Counted from the stretch's first letter, positions 34,088-43,584 are shown. The stretch: 64,000 nt of DNA from Candidatus Scybalocola faecipullorum (GCA_018716485.1 DVJY01000034.1:1-64000), one strand, 5' to 3'. The notes: generated by a model not told the origin, from the sequence alone. Translations and numbers: made by a program.

Positions 34088-34798
34088 ATGATTCATCTGG
34101 CGATAGTCGAGGATGAACAGCTTTATATTGATCAGCTGACCGAATATATTCACAGATATGAGGCGGAGAAAAAACAGAAGTTTAAAATATCTGTCTTTTC
34201 TGACGGAGCAGAAATCGTGGAAGATTATAAAGGCGTTTATGATATTATTTTTCTGGATATTCAGATGAAATTTATGAACGGTATGGATGCGGCGGAAAAG
34301 ATCAGAGAACTGGATCCAAATGTTGTCATTATATTTATTACAAATATGACCCAGTATGCGGTCAGAGGCTACGAAGTGGACGCACTGGATTATATTGTCA
34401 AGCCGGTGGAGTATTTTTCTTTTTCTCAGAAATTTTCACGGGCTTTGGGACGGATCAAAAAAGATGAGGCGGTGTATATATCCATTCCTCTGGAGGATGG
34501 TATTTTAAAAGTCGCCGTTGATGATATTGATTATATTGAAAGTCAGAGCCATTCGATGATTTATTATACGAAAAAAGGCACCTTTCATTCCAGAGGGACG
34601 ATGCGCGGTCTTGAAGAGAAACTGTGTAATTACGGCTTTTTCAGAGCCAATAAAGGCTATCTTGTCAATATGAAGCATGTGGATGGGGTTGCAGATAACT
34701 GCTGTCTGATCGGCGGCGGAAAACTGCCTATCAGCCGGACGAGGCGCAAGCCGTTTATGGATGCTTTAATTCGGTATATGAGTGAGGTTATGAACTGA
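34088..34798 (+). CDS. LytTR-family response regulator
   Basis: A 236-residue regulator: receiver domain with VEDE acid pocket, phospho-acceptor Asp in FLDIQM (about residue 57) and Lys in IVKPVEY, then a LytTR DNA-binding domain (about 135-235: YIESQSHSMIYYT, FRANKGYLVNMKHV, RTRRKPFMDAL). AgrA/VirR-type regulators of this sort often control cell-surface, secretion or virulence genes. ATG 34088 (GGGAG and GAGG upstream) is preferred; the frame opens earlier inside trmL. TGATG overlap with the kinase gene implies coupling. Confidence 0.92.
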   Translation: MIHLAIVEDEQLYIDQLTEYIHRYEAEKKQKFKISVFSDGAEIVEDYKGVYDIIFLDIQMKFMNGMDAAEKIRELDPNVVIIFITNMTQYAVRGYEVDALDYIVKPVEYFSFSQKFSRALGRIKKDEAVYISIPLEDGILKVAVDDIDYIESQSHSMIYYTKKGTFHSRGTMRGLEEKLCNYGFFRANKGYLVNMKHVDGVADNCCLIGGGKLPISRTRRKPFMDALIRYMSEVMN

Positions 34799-36132
34799 TG
34801 GAACACGTATTTTTAGACATTCCAAGGCTTTATACCGCACTGGCCGAATGGGGCGCCTGCGGTGTGTATATTTTGATCCTGAACCGGCGCTTTAAAAGCA
34901 ATGGACTGACTGCTGCCGTTGGCGCGGCTGCGCTGGCCATACAGATGTTCTTTCTCCAAGTGACCGGCGACGTGGCGCTGGCGCTGTGGATTCCGTGTAT
35001 GATCGGCGCCGCAGCGCTGATGTTTGTCTATTTGATGATCATATGCCGCATTAATTTTAAAACGGCAGTATACTGCTGCGCTCAGGCTTTTTTGCTGGCG
35101 GAATTTGCCGCCTCCCTAGAGTGGCAGCTGCATAATTATCTGCTGATCCTTAGCGCCGACTGGCTGTGGCTTCAGCTGCTTTTGCTGGCAGCTGTTTATA
35201 CCGGCGTTTTTATTGCCGCTTATTTTATCGAACGGCCCGCATTTTCCAAAGAGTATCTTTCTCAGCTGTCCGTCCGTGAATTGATTTCGGCTGTCGGCAT
35301 TGTTGTTGTTGCATTTGCATTCAGCAATATAAGCTTTGTCATGACCAATTCACCGTTTTTCGGACAGATGAAGATGGACATGTTTTTAATACGGACGATT
35401 GTGGACTTCAGCGGCATTACAGTGCTGTACGCATTTCAGAGCCGGATATGCGAATATATTGTTGAAAAAGAAAATACGATGATTCAGGCCATGCTTAAAA
35501 GTCAGTACGAACAATACCGAAGTTATCAGGAAAGTATGGAACTGATGCATATTAAGTACCATGATCTGAAGCATCAGATTGCCGGACTTAGGGCGGAAAA
35601 TGACAGCGACAAGCGCAAAGCGTGGATTGACGCCATGGAGCAGGAACTTGAGGCCAGCGCCCTTTTGCTTAAGACAGGCAATCATGTGCTGGACAATATA
35701 CTGAATGCAAAAATGCTTTATGCCAAAAAGCATCAGATCCGGCTGACATGTGTGGCTGACGGCAGCCTGCTCAATTTTATGCATGTGACGGATATATGCA
35801 CGATTTTCGGAAATGCTTTGGACAATGCCATTGAGAGCGTACTTATGCAGGAAGATACGCAGAAGCGGCTGATCCATATTGCGGTGTCTTCCGTGAGGCA
35901 GTTTATATTTATACAAATATCAAATTACTGTGATTATACAGTGGAACATAGTGAAGGACAATTGCCGCAGACAACAAAAACGGATAAAAAGAATCATGGA
36001 TTCGGTTTAAAGAGCATCAGATATTCTGCCCAGAAGTACGGCGGTACATTGACTGTCAGTACAGATAAGAACTGGTTTGAACTGAAACTATTGATTCCTG
36101 TAAAAAATGCGGTGTCATCAGATACCGTTTAG
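34798..36132 (+). CDS. GHKL-type sensor histidine kinase (AgrC-like)
   Basis: A 444-residue kinase with about six N-terminal membrane helices (residues 15-215), a coiled-coil, the phospho-acceptor region with His255 in YHDLKHQI, and a GHKL ATPase domain with NALDNAIES and GFGLKSI. This multi-helix sensor plus LytTR regulator resembles quorum-sensing (Agr-like) pairs, but no AgrB/AgrD-type peptide gene is visible next to it, so the signal is unknown. A terminator (36174-36204) follows. Confidence 0.9.
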   Translation: MEHVFLDIPRLYTALAEWGACGVYILILNRRFKSNGLTAAVGAAALAIQMFFLQVTGDVALALWIPCMIGAAALMFVYLMIICRINFKTAVYCCAQAFLLAEFAASLEWQLHNYLLILSADWLWLQLLLLAAVYTGVFIAAYFIERPAFSKEYLSQLSVRELISAVGIVVVAFAFSNISFVMTNSPFFGQMKMDMFLIRTIVDFSGITVLYAFQSRICEYIVEKENTMIQAMLKSQYEQYRSYQESMELMHIKYHDLKHQIAGLRAENDSDKRKAWIDAMEQELEASALLLKTGNHVLDNILNAKMLYAKKHQIRLTCVADGSLLNFMHVTDICTIFGNALDNAIESVLMQEDTQKRLIHIAVSSVRQFIFIQISNYCDYTVEHSEGQLPQTTKTDKKNHGFGLKSIRYSAQKYGGTLTVSTDKNWFELKLLIPVKNAVSSDTV

Positions 36133-36174
36133 GAAAAAAAACGACCGTTTGCGCCAAGATGAACAAAAACTCGA

Positions 36175-36204
36175 AAAAGATGGTACAGTAGTATCATCTT
36201 TTTT
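36175..36204 (+). terminator. Rho-independent terminator after the LytTR/GHKL pair
   Basis: AAAAGATGGTAC-agta-GTATCATCTTTT, a 12-bp stem with one mismatch and a T run. The GH3 gene that follows must have its own promoter or depend on read-through. Confidence 0.75.
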
Positions 36205-36224
36205 ATTATGTGTGAGGTGGGAAC

Positions 36225-38648
36225 GTGAAACATCAAAATATCATTGAACAGATGACACTTGAAGAAAAAGCCGCGATTTTAAGCGGAAAAAATGAATGGG
36301 AATCCAGAGATATCAAGCGGCTGAATATTCCGTCTATTGTCTGCTCTGACGGCCCTCACGGACTGCGCAGGCAGGCGGGCGCCGGAGATCATCTGGGATT
36401 AAATCCGTCGCTGCCGGCCACGTGCTTTCCGACGGCGGCAACGATTGCCAATAGCTGGGATGAATCTCTTGGGGAAGAAATCGGACGAACGCTCGGGGAA
36501 GAAGCGGTCGTTCAAGGGGTCAATGTTCTTTTGGGCCCGGGTCTGAACATGAAGCGCAGCCCTTTGTGCGGACGAAATTTTGAATATTTTTCGGAAGATC
36601 CGTATCTTGCCGGAAAAATGGCTGCCGCTTATACCCGGGGTATACAAAGTCAGGGCGTTTATGCATGCCCGAAACATTTTGCTGTCAACAGTCAGGAACT
36701 TCGCCGTATGGCCATGAACGCGGTGGTCGATGAGCGGACACTTCGGGAAATATATCTGACCGGCTTTGAGATTGCGGTCAAAGAAGGGCACGCCAAAGCC
36801 ATCATGACAAGCTACAATGAGGTCAACGGCACCTATGCCAACGAAAATAAACATCTGCTTCAGGATATTCTTAGAAAGGACTGGGGTTTTGACGGGATTG
36901 TCATTACAGACTGGGGCGCTTCCAATGATCATGTGAAAGGCGTGGCAGCGGGCTCGGATCTGGAGATGCCGACACCGGGATTTGATTCGGCAAGACAGCT
37001 GATTGCTGCGGTCAAAGACGGTGAGATTACGGAAAAAGAAATTGACGAGTGCGTCGATCATATGCTGGATGCGATTTTGACGCTGACAGCGGAGAGAAAA
37101 GAAAAAAAGACGGCTTTTGATGAAAAGGCACATCATGAACTGGCAAGAAAAGCAGCTGCCCAAAGTGCAGTGCTGCTGAAAAACACAGATCAGATACTGC
37201 CGCTGAAAGCGGGTACGAAAGTGGCGGTGATCGGAGATTTTGCAATAACGCCGAGATATCAGGGCGCAGGTTCATCGATGGTCAATGCGACAAAAGTTGA
37301 TACAATAGAGAAAATAATGAACGACTGCGGACTTCAGATTGTGGGTCTGTCCGGCGGCTATAAGAGGAACGGAGAAGTGGATGAGGCGCTTAAAAAGGAA
37401 GCCCTTGATCTGGCGGAAGCCGCAGATGTTATTATTTACTGCTTCGGTCTGAATGAGCAGAGTGAATCAGAGGGACTTGACAGAAATCATATGAGAATCC
37501 CTCAAAATCAGATCGATCTTTTGCAGGCCATTGTCCAGGTGAATGAAAATGTGGTAGGTATTATCAGTGCAGGCTCGGCCATCGAAATGCCGTGGCACTA
37601 TTGCTGCAAAGCGATTCTTCACGGATATTTGTACGGGCAGGCAGGCGCAGGAGCGATGATGGACATTATCACAGGCAGGGTTAATCCGTCCGGACGTTTA
37701 AATGAAACGTATCCGGTGCGCTATGAAGATACGCCGGCATTCCGTTATTTCCCGAGCGCGGAGCGCAATGCGGAATACAGAGAAAGCCTTTTTATCGGCT
37801 ATCGCTATTACGATACAAGCAAAGTCTGGGTGCTGTATCCGTTTGGATTCGGTTTATCTTACACAACTTTTGAATACAGTCAGCTTGAAGTGAGCCCGAA
37901 GCAGATCAAAGTGACGGTTAAAAATACAGGCAGCTGCGACGGCAGTGAAGTTATCCAAATGTATGTGGGTAAGCAGGACGCCCAAATTTTCCGCCCGGAG
38001 AAAGAACTGAAAGGATTTAAAAAAGTCTTTTTAAAGGCTGGGGAAAGCAAAACAGTGGTTATACCGTTTGATGATAAAACGTTCCGCTACTGGAATGTAA
38101 AGACAAACCGCTGGGAAGTTGAAGGCGGTACATATCAGATTTATGTAGGCGCCAGTGTGGCAGATATCCGGCTGACCGGAGAAATCCGCCGAAATGGCAC
38201 GACACAGGAAAATCCCTATGACCGGGAAAAAATGCCGTCGTATTATTCGGGGCTGATCGCTCAGGTAGAGGATGAGGAATTTGAGACATTGCTGGGCTAT
38301 CCGATTCCTTACGGCAAGTGGGCAGGAAATATAGGCATTAATGACGCTGTCTGCCAGCTGTATTATGCGAAAAGCGGTCTGGCAAGGCTGATCTATAGAA
38401 TTTTAACCAACAAGAAAAACAAAAATGAGGCCGAAGGCACACCGGATCTGAACCTTTTGTTCCAGTACAACATTCCGTTTCGAGCCATTGCAAAGATGAC
38501 CGGCGGCATGGTCAGTATGGAAATGGTTTACGGGGGCGTTGATGTGGTTAACGGACATTTCTTTAAAGGTATGGGTAAAGTCATCGGCGGATTTTTCAGA
38601 AACAGAAAAGCAAATAAACAGTATGAGAAGAAGCTTTCGGGAAATTAA
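36225..38648 (+). CDS. Glycoside hydrolase family 3 beta-glucosidase-like enzyme
   Basis: An 807-residue GH3 enzyme without a signal peptide, so likely cytosolic. The N-terminal barrel holds the nucleophile Asp229 in GIVITDWGAS and the substrate-site segment KHFAVNSQE. The GH3_C domain (about 310-540) contains EQSESEGLDR, and a fibronectin-III-like domain follows (about 580-650: GSEVIQMYVGK). About 130 further C-terminal residues look membrane-proximal and unassigned. Starts at GTG 36225 with AGGTGGG upstream. A GtrA-like membrane gene follows 17 bp later. The remnant at 43685 comes from a different GH3. Confidence 0.93.
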   Translation: MKHQNIIEQMTLEEKAAILSGKNEWESRDIKRLNIPSIVCSDGPHGLRRQAGAGDHLGLNPSLPATCFPTAATIANSWDESLGEEIGRTLGEEAVVQGVNVLLGPGLNMKRSPLCGRNFEYFSEDPYLAGKMAAAYTRGIQSQGVYACPKHFAVNSQELRRMAMNAVVDERTLREIYLTGFEIAVKEGHAKAIMTSYNEVNGTYANENKHLLQDILRKDWGFDGIVITDWGASNDHVKGVAAGSDLEMPTPGFDSARQLIAAVKDGEITEKEIDECVDHMLDAILTLTAERKEKKTAFDEKAHHELARKAAAQSAVLLKNTDQILPLKAGTKVAVIGDFAITPRYQGAGSSMVNATKVDTIEKIMNDCGLQIVGLSGGYKRNGEVDEALKKEALDLAEAADVIIYCFGLNEQSESEGLDRNHMRIPQNQIDLLQAIVQVNENVVGIISAGSAIEMPWHYCCKAILHGYLYGQAGAGAMMDIITGRVNPSGRLNETYPVRYEDTPAFRYFPSAERNAEYRESLFIGYRYYDTSKVWVLYPFGFGLSYTTFEYSQLEVSPKQIKVTVKNTGSCDGSEVIQMYVGKQDAQIFRPEKELKGFKKVFLKAGESKTVVIPFDDKTFRYWNVKTNRWEVEGGTYQIYVGASVADIRLTGEIRRNGTTQENPYDREKMPSYYSGLIAQVEDEEFETLLGYPIPYGKWAGNIGINDAVCQLYYAKSGLARLIYRILTNKKNKNEAEGTPDLNLLFQYNIPFRAIAKMTGGMVSMEMVYGGVDVVNGHFFKGMGKVIGGFFRNRKANKQYEKKLSGN

Positions 38649-38665
38649 GAAAGGACAGTAAAACT

Positions 38666-39259
38666 ATGAAAGAGAAATGGATGAAAATATGGGGCGGTTT
38701 TGAAGAAAAACATCCTAAATTAGCAAAATGGCTGTATCAGATTTTTTACTTTTTTATATTCAGTATGGGCGTGACCATCCTGCAGTATTTGTTTTTTACA
38801 TTCATGCCGTATGCCCTTGGCGAGGGGCTGGCGGCGACCGAATTTATGTGGCCGCAGATTCATATGGAACTGTTCGGTGTGCCGTTTACATGGAGTCTGC
38901 TGGGATATAATGTTGCCTACGATGCCGCCGGCAATGTGCTCATCGGCGGCGGTCTGGGATACTTTATCAGCTATGAAGTCGGTTCATTTATTGCTCAGTG
39001 CATCAACTTTCCGCTGCAGCGCAACATTACATTTAAGAGCAAAGGCAATCCGGTATTTCAGGCCATCTGGTATTTTATTGCATGGATTGTGATTTCTCTC
39101 ATCTGCAACGGATTCAACAACCTGTGGATGCCGATTGCTGCAGCCTATGTGGCGCCGGCCGTATATAATATCCTCGTAACGATTATTACCGGCGGTGTGT
39201 CCATGGTTATCTTCTTCTTTGTATTTAAAATTATCTTCCCGGAGGGAGAGAAAAAATAA
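38666..39259 (+). CDS. GtrA-like four-helix membrane protein
   Basis: A 197-residue membrane protein with about four helices (30-50, 90-115, 130-150, 160-185) and the GtrA signature NFPLQRNITFK between helices. GtrA proteins are linked to flipping of lipid-linked sugars for surface polysaccharides. A unique feature is the loop between helices one and two, which is longer than usual (about 45 residues). It follows the GH3 gene closely (17 bp), so both are likely one transcript. Confidence 0.85.
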   Translation: MKEKWMKIWGGFEEKHPKLAKWLYQIFYFFIFSMGVTILQYLFFTFMPYALGEGLAATEFMWPQIHMELFGVPFTWSLLGYNVAYDAAGNVLIGGGLGYFISYEVGSFIAQCINFPLQRNITFKSKGNPVFQAIWYFIAWIVISLICNGFNNLWMPIAAAYVAPAVYNILVTIITGGVSMVIFFFVFKIIFPEGEKK

Positions 39260-39298
39260 TAATTATGCGGCGCCGGTGAATCCATCGGCGCTGTTTCG

Positions 39299-39327
39299 TT
39301 GACAGTTTAAAGTCTGTCCGATATAAT
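39299..39327 (+). promoter_or_regulatory. Consensus sigma-A promoter before the 167-residue protein gene
   Basis: TTGACA (39299-39304), 17 nt, TATAAT (39322-39327): a full consensus match, unusual in strength for a gene of unknown function. Confidence 0.88.
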
Positions 39328-39388
39328 GAATACACATATCATATGATGTTTGGGTCAAAAGCCCCCAACCATAAAGGAGGATGCAACA

Positions 39389-39892
39389 ATGAAAATTACA
39401 CCTGACGGCGCTCAAAAAATGATCCATTCACTGGAAAACCAACGCAGGCAGCTTGTTGAAAAAATGAATGAACTGTCCACGTTTATTGTTGCCGTTTCTG
39501 AAGGCAATCCTGAAGATCTGCGTCCGGAATTTAATTTTACGGACACAGTCAATGAAATCAAAATGATTGATGAAAAAATAATGAAAATCAAACATGCAAG
39601 AAACGTGTTTAATACGACCACCTATCTGCCGGATGAGCAGATGACCATTGATGAGGCGCTGATCATGATGGCAGTGCTCAACAATAATTATAAATACTAT
39701 ACAAAACTGGGCAATGCGCAGAAAAAACGGCGCAATATGTCATCATATGCCAATGAAATAGAATATATTTATACCAATTATGACATCGGGGAGGCAAAAA
39801 ACTGCGGAAAATCCATGTATGATAAGATGCTGGAAATTCAGTCCAAGCTGAATCTGGTCAATACAACATACACTTTTGAAATCGATGAATAA
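39389..39892 (+). CDS. Conserved-looking cytosolic coiled-coil protein, unknown function
   Basis: A 167-residue protein with no signal peptide or membrane helix. The N-terminal third (about 10-80) is a helical hairpin with heptad-like leucines/isoleucines and SEGNPEDLRPE between helices. The rest is charged and helical with Tyr-rich segments (YANEIEYIYTNYD). It faintly recalls DIP1984/septicolysin-type helical-bundle proteins, but this is not secure. AAAGGAGG lies 8 nt before ATG 39389, and a perfect promoter precedes it, so it is probably strongly expressed. Confidence 0.75.
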   Translation: MKITPDGAQKMIHSLENQRRQLVEKMNELSTFIVAVSEGNPEDLRPEFNFTDTVNEIKMIDEKIMKIKHARNVFNTTTYLPDEQMTIDEALIMMAVLNNNYKYYTKLGNAQKKRRNMSSYANEIEYIYTNYDIGEAKNCGKSMYDKMLEIQSKLNLVNTTYTFEIDE

Positions 39893-40136
39893 TGAGTGTT
39901 CCGGGATATGAAAATGTACAGAAGTCTCAATACATAGTTGTTAAGATATTAATAGAGCGGGGATGCTTTGTCAGATAAAAAGTTGAATGTTAATGTCAGA
40001 GTTTATCTTGCGTTTATTTCTTATGTGTTATGGTTTAAAGTTCTTTAAGAGCGGATGATCACAGATTTTGATACAGAATACATTTTCATATCCGAAAACT
40101 TCGGGATGCCAAGTTCGGTTAGCGGCATCCGATTTA
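39893..40136. other. Non-coding stretch between convergent genes
   Basis: No gene. It holds an A/T-rich tail followed by a hairpin GGATGCC...GGCATCC (about 40103-40130) that may end the upstream transcript. Confidence 0.4.
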
Positions 40137-40160
40137 CCGGGCAGGCAGCCGCCTGCCCGG
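40137..40160. terminator. Perfect GC-rich hairpin between convergent genes
   Basis: CCGGGCAGGC-agcc-GCCTGCCCGG, 10-bp perfect stem, with GTTTG downstream on the plus strand and TAAAT on the minus strand. The short T runs make it a weak terminator; it probably ends the thiY transcript. Confidence 0.6.
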
Positions 40161-40168
40161 GTTTGAAC

Positions 40169-40232
40169 GATACGCCCGGCAAGCGGTGCGAAGACCAGTG
40201 AGCAGCGTAAACTGCGAACTGGTCGCGGTACT
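40169..40232. repeat. Structured gene-end repeat, copy B
   Basis: GATACGCCCGGCAAGCGGTGC followed by nested hairpins GACCAGT/ACTGGTC and GCAG/CTGC. It matches copy A (23536-23636) in both blocks and runs into the stop codon of thiY, as copy A runs close to the end of the GIY-YIG gene. Confidence 0.6.
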
Positions 40233-41260
40233 TACGGCATCAGTTCCGTGGTCATATAGTCGCTGACAGCGCCTTTTTCACTGATCAGTCCCTGATCATA
40301 AAGCCAGTCGATATTTTCCTGCCATGCTTCTTCGGTCTGGGTCAGAAACGGCGCGCCCTCTTTTTCCATGGCCGGCAGCAGTGTTTCCATACTCTGAGTT
40401 TCTACCGTTTTAGAAAGCGGGAAGTTTTCTTCATTCTGGTTATCCAGTAAAATCTGAAGTACAGCTTCAGAATCATTTTTCATATCTTCAAAACCTTTCC
40501 GGCTGGCTCTTAAAAACGCTTTTAAGGTGTCCGGTTCATTTTGGATCATTTCATCATTGGAAACAAAGACAAGTTCATAAAAAGGCGGGATGCCGCAGTC
40601 TTCCATTGTAAAGTAGCTGACTTCAAAGCCTTCTTCTTCCATCTGAGGCACTTCGTGATTGAGCAGGCAGCCGATGGTCACATCGACCTGATCTGTTGTC
40701 ATCGAAGACATAAGGTCAAAACCCACATCAATGACTTTAGATTCATCATAAGTGCCGCCGGCATGTTCAATGGCGTATTTGACAATGGCCTGACTTAATT
40801 CAGTGCCGCCGTAGCCGATCATTTTGCCTTCCAGATCTGCCGGGGATGTGATGTTTTTATCTTTCAGCGAAAGAAAGACGTTCATTGGTTCCTGAACGAT
40901 GGAGCCGATGGATTTGACAGGAACATTTTGATTTGTTCTTGTGGTGATAATATCCTGCATATAATAAACACCGATTTCCGCACGGCCGGCAGCGACAAGG
41001 GACAGGGCGTCGTTGGCGTTGGACGGGAACTGGATATTAACTTTCAGACCTTCATCTTCATAGTAACCTTTTTCAATGGCGTCGTAAATAAATGCGTGGA
41101 CAGCATTGGGATACCAGTCAAGCACTACATTCAGTTCGGTTAGTGCCTCCGGCGCCGAAGTATTGTCAGAATTTGCCGCTGTCTCCTGGTTTTGTGCACC
41201 GCAGGCGGCCAGCATCAGGCTGCAGGCGGCAGCCAGTGTGATACAAGTCAGTTTTTTCAT
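40232..41260 (-). CDS. thiY: Thiamine-precursor-binding lipoprotein (NMT1/ThiY type)
   Basis: A 342-residue substrate-binding lipoprotein: lipobox LAAC at the end of the signal peptide, then an NMT1/THI5-like periplasmic-binding fold (ELNVVLDWYPNAVHAF, GYYEDEGL, GRAEIGVY). This family binds formylaminopyrimidine or HMP-type precursors. It is the last gene of a leftward operon under a TPP riboswitch, so it is assigned to pyrimidine import for thiamine salvage. The Trp/Tyr-rich motif near residue 50 fits an aromatic ligand pocket (inference). Confidence 0.9.
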   Translation of the reverse strand: MKKLTCITLAAACSLMLAACGAQNQETAANSDNTSAPEALTELNVVLDWYPNAVHAFIYDAIEKGYYEDEGLKVNIQFPSNANDALSLVAAGRAEIGVYYMQDIITTRTNQNVPVKSIGSIVQEPMNVFLSLKDKNITSPADLEGKMIGYGGTELSQAIVKYAIEHAGGTYDESKVIDVGFDLMSSMTTDQVDVTIGCLLNHEVPQMEEEGFEVSYFTMEDCGIPPFYELVFVSNDEMIQNEPDTLKAFLRASRKGFEDMKNDSEAVLQILLDNQNEENFPLSKTVETQSMETLLPAMEKEGAPFLTQTEEAWQENIDWLYDQGLISEKGAVSDYMTTELMP

Positions 41261-41284
41261 AAATATTTCCTTTCATGTGTATTA

Positions 41285-42028
41285 TTATAGTTCTTTGCGC
41301 CAGCGCACCAATATTTTTTCAAGGACATTGATGATAGCGACAATGATCATGGCCACAACGGACAAAAGAACGATCGGTGCAAAAACACCGGCGCCGTCCA
41401 GCTGTGTCATCATGCGGCGGCTGAAATAGCCGAGACCTTTTTGGGCGCCAAGCCATTCTCCGATAGCCGCGCCGATAATACTTAACGGAACCGCCATCTT
41501 GATGGCAGAGAAAAAGGCGGGCAGCGCCGCGGGAAGCTTTAGTTTGATAAAAATATCTTTTTTGGAAGCTCCGAAACTGATGAGCAGTTCTTCCATCTCC
41601 CGTTTGGTTGATTTAAAGCCGTCATAAACAGTAATTGTGATCGGGAAAAAAGTCATCAGTATGGTGACCAATATTTTGCTCCATATACCGTAGCCGAACC
41701 AGAGGACAAACAGCGGCGCGATAGCTGTTGTTGGTATGGTCTGGGAGGCGATAATGATCGGATAGAGGGAACGCTCGGCCATCTCACTCAAATCCATCAA
41801 AATGGCAAGGAAAAGTCCGAGAACGACGGAAATAAGCAGGCCGATCAGTGTGATATTCATCGTCGCAGGCAGATGAACGGTCAGCAGCGGCTGACGCAGT
41901 TCCCACAGTTTTTGAAGAATCTGTATCGGCGAAGGAAGAATATAGGCAGCGTCAAGCCCCATGGCGCCGGCCTGCCATAAAATCAGAAGTACAAATAAAA
42001 AAATTAATGGCGGCAGTGTTTTTTTCAT
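41285..42028 (-). CDS. thiX: ABC permease for thiamine precursor (ThiX type)
   Basis: A 247-residue permease with about six helices and the inner-membrane EAA-like loop GASKKDIFIKLKLPAALP (about 155-175). Similar to SsuC/TauC-type permeases used by NMT1-binding systems. Its ATG overlaps the ATPase stop by 4 bp. The operon order and riboswitch give the assignment. Confidence 0.92.
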   Translation of the reverse strand: MKKTLPPLIFLFVLLILWQAGAMGLDAAYILPSPIQILQKLWELRQPLLTVHLPATMNITLIGLLISVVLGLFLAILMDLSEMAERSLYPIIIASQTIPTTAIAPLFVLWFGYGIWSKILVTILMTFFPITITVYDGFKSTKREMEELLISFGASKKDIFIKLKLPAALPAFFSAIKMAVPLSIIGAAIGEWLGAQKGLGYFSRRMMTQLDGAGVFAPIVLLSVVAMIIVAIINVLEKILVRWRKEL

Positions 42029-42780
42029 GACAGCATCACCTGCGCTTTCAGCTGTGAAATCAGCGATTCTTTCAGATCCAAAATACGGGGATCTTTTAAC
42101 TGCTGCCTGTTTCTCGGATATGGCAGCGGTACTTTGATCATCTCCAATGCGGTGATCGGCTTTTCTTTGATGACAAAGATGGTGTCAGACAAAAAAATAG
42201 CCTCTTCCACGTCATGAGTAATAAAAAGAATGGTTTTATGATGCCGTTCCCATTCGCCAAGGAGCCATTCCTGCATGGACATCTTTGTCAGTGAATCCAG
42301 CGCAGAAAACGGTTCATCCAAAAGCATCAGATCCGCGTCAGTCAGCAGTGTCCGCGCAAAAGAAATACGCTGGCGCATGCCGCCGGAGAGGTCTTTGGGG
42401 TATTTATCCTTATAGTCTGAAAGACCGATTTCTTCCAAAATGGCCGCAGATCTGCGCGCCATCTCTTTTTTGGATAATTTTTTCAGTTCCATCGGCAGCC
42501 ATAAATTTTTCTCAATGGTCCGCCACGGAAAGAGCAAGTCTTTTTGCGGCATGTAGCCGACGTCACTTTTCATCTGTGATATATCTTGCCCGCTGACGAG
42601 AATACGGCCGGACTCAATCGGCAGCAGCTTATTGATCAGGCGGAAAATCGTCGTCTTTCCGCAGCCGCTGGCGCCGATGATGGAAACAAAGGATTCGGGC
42701 GTCACATGGAACGAAAGATCACTGATAATCGGCGCCGGATCTTCAGCATATTGGAAAGTCACATGTTCAAAGGTCAGCAT
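42025..42780 (-). CDS. thiZ: ABC ATPase for thiamine precursor (ThiZ type)
   Basis: A 251-residue ATPase: Walker A GASGCGKTT (about 37-45), LSGGMRQR signature, Walker B LMLLDEPFSALD and ITHDVEEA. ATG 42780 is used because it starts at the usual family position (MLTFEHVTF) and lies inside the end of tenA; a longer frame from 42864 would add 28 unlike residues. Stop and permease start overlap. Confidence 0.92.
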   Translation of the reverse strand: MLTFEHVTFQYAEDPAPIISDLSFHVTPESFVSIIGASGCGKTTIFRLINKLLPIESGRILVSGQDISQMKSDVGYMPQKDLLFPWRTIEKNLWLPMELKKLSKKEMARRSAAILEEIGLSDYKDKYPKDLSGGMRQRISFARTLLTDADLMLLDEPFSALDSLTKMSMQEWLLGEWERHHKTILFITHDVEEAIFLSDTIFVIKEKPITALEMIKVPLPYPRNRQQLKDPRILDLKESLISQLKAQVMLS

Positions 42781-43444
42781 GGGTATCTCCCATCTGCCAT
42801 GCCATATCCCAGAACATGGCTTCAAAGCGGCTGCATGTGACAAAAATTTCTTCCAGACGGTCATAAGTTTCCTGATCGATCGTTTCTCCGAAAGTATTGA
42901 TCATCGCCATCAGAGCCATATTGCCTTCAAGATAGCTCTCGCAAGTATATCCTTCGATCCATTCGCCGTAAAACGGGTGCTCGGCAGCCTCAGGGTTTTT
43001 CTCAAGAAGCGCTCTGCCGATATATTCGTAACTCCATGCACAGGCAAGGACGGCGATGAGAATGTCCAGGGCGCTGCCTTCGTAAGCAATTTTAAGCATA
43101 TAGGATGTGTAGGCGCTGTTGGTCAGCGCGGTCGGTGTCTTGGCAATCATCGCTTCTGTAATATCAAGCCGTTCCATATAACTTTTATGGATATTCATCT
43201 CACCGTTGAGCGTACTGTCCAAAAGAGAGGCAAACATCCGCATCAGATTGTGATCTTTGGCCTTGGCGGCGCCGAGAGCAAAAACTCTGGCATAATCATA
43301 CAGATAAATATAATCTTGGATCATATAATATTGGAACTTTTCTTTAGGCAGTGTGCCGTCGCCGATACCGCACACAAATGGATGAGAAAGATAGCTTTCC
43401 CATATCGGGCGGACACTTTCAAATAATTTGTCGGTAAACATCAT
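42767..43444 (-). CDS. tenA: TenA aminopyrimidine aminohydrolase (thiaminase II)
   Basis: A 225-residue all-helical hydrolase that converts aminomethyl-HMP salvaged from degraded thiamine into HMP. Visible motifs are HPFVCGIGDGTLP, the YMIQDYIYLYDYARVF helix with Asp/Tyr substrate contacts, the catalytic Cys in VLACAWSYEYIG, and a final EFMFWDMAW-like helix. It is the first gene after the TPP riboswitch. With thiXYZ it forms a full base-degraded-thiamine salvage operon; no thiC/thiE/thiD genes are here. Confidence 0.94.
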   Translation of the reverse strand: MMFTDKLFESVRPIWESYLSHPFVCGIGDGTLPKEKFQYYMIQDYIYLYDYARVFALGAAKAKDHNLMRMFASLLDSTLNGEMNIHKSYMERLDITEAMIAKTPTALTNSAYTSYMLKIAYEGSALDILIAVLACAWSYEYIGRALLEKNPEAAEHPFYGEWIEGYTCESYLEGNMALMAMINTFGETIDQETYDRLEEIFVTCSRFEAMFWDMAWQMGDTHADL

Positions 43445-43505
43445 GAACCTCCGTTATCTAAGAGGAAAAATGAGAATACAGAACTTGAAATGCATCATGC
43501 AGATA

Positions 43506-43584
43506 GTGCCTTCCTTACGGCGGTATGAACCGCATCAAGTTCAAAGGGTCAAGTTCTACTTTCTCAGCCTGACGGCTCCCCCAG
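43506..43584 (-). promoter_or_regulatory. TPP riboswitch controlling tenA-thiZXY
   Basis: Reading leftward the conserved THI-box strings are clear: GGGGGAGCC at the 5' end, GGCTGAGAAA, then ACCCTTTGAACTTGATGCGG and ATACCGCCGTAAGGAAGG. About 60 nt separate it from tenA, so control is probably at translation initiation or via a short expression platform. TPP binding would turn the operon off. Confidence 0.95.
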
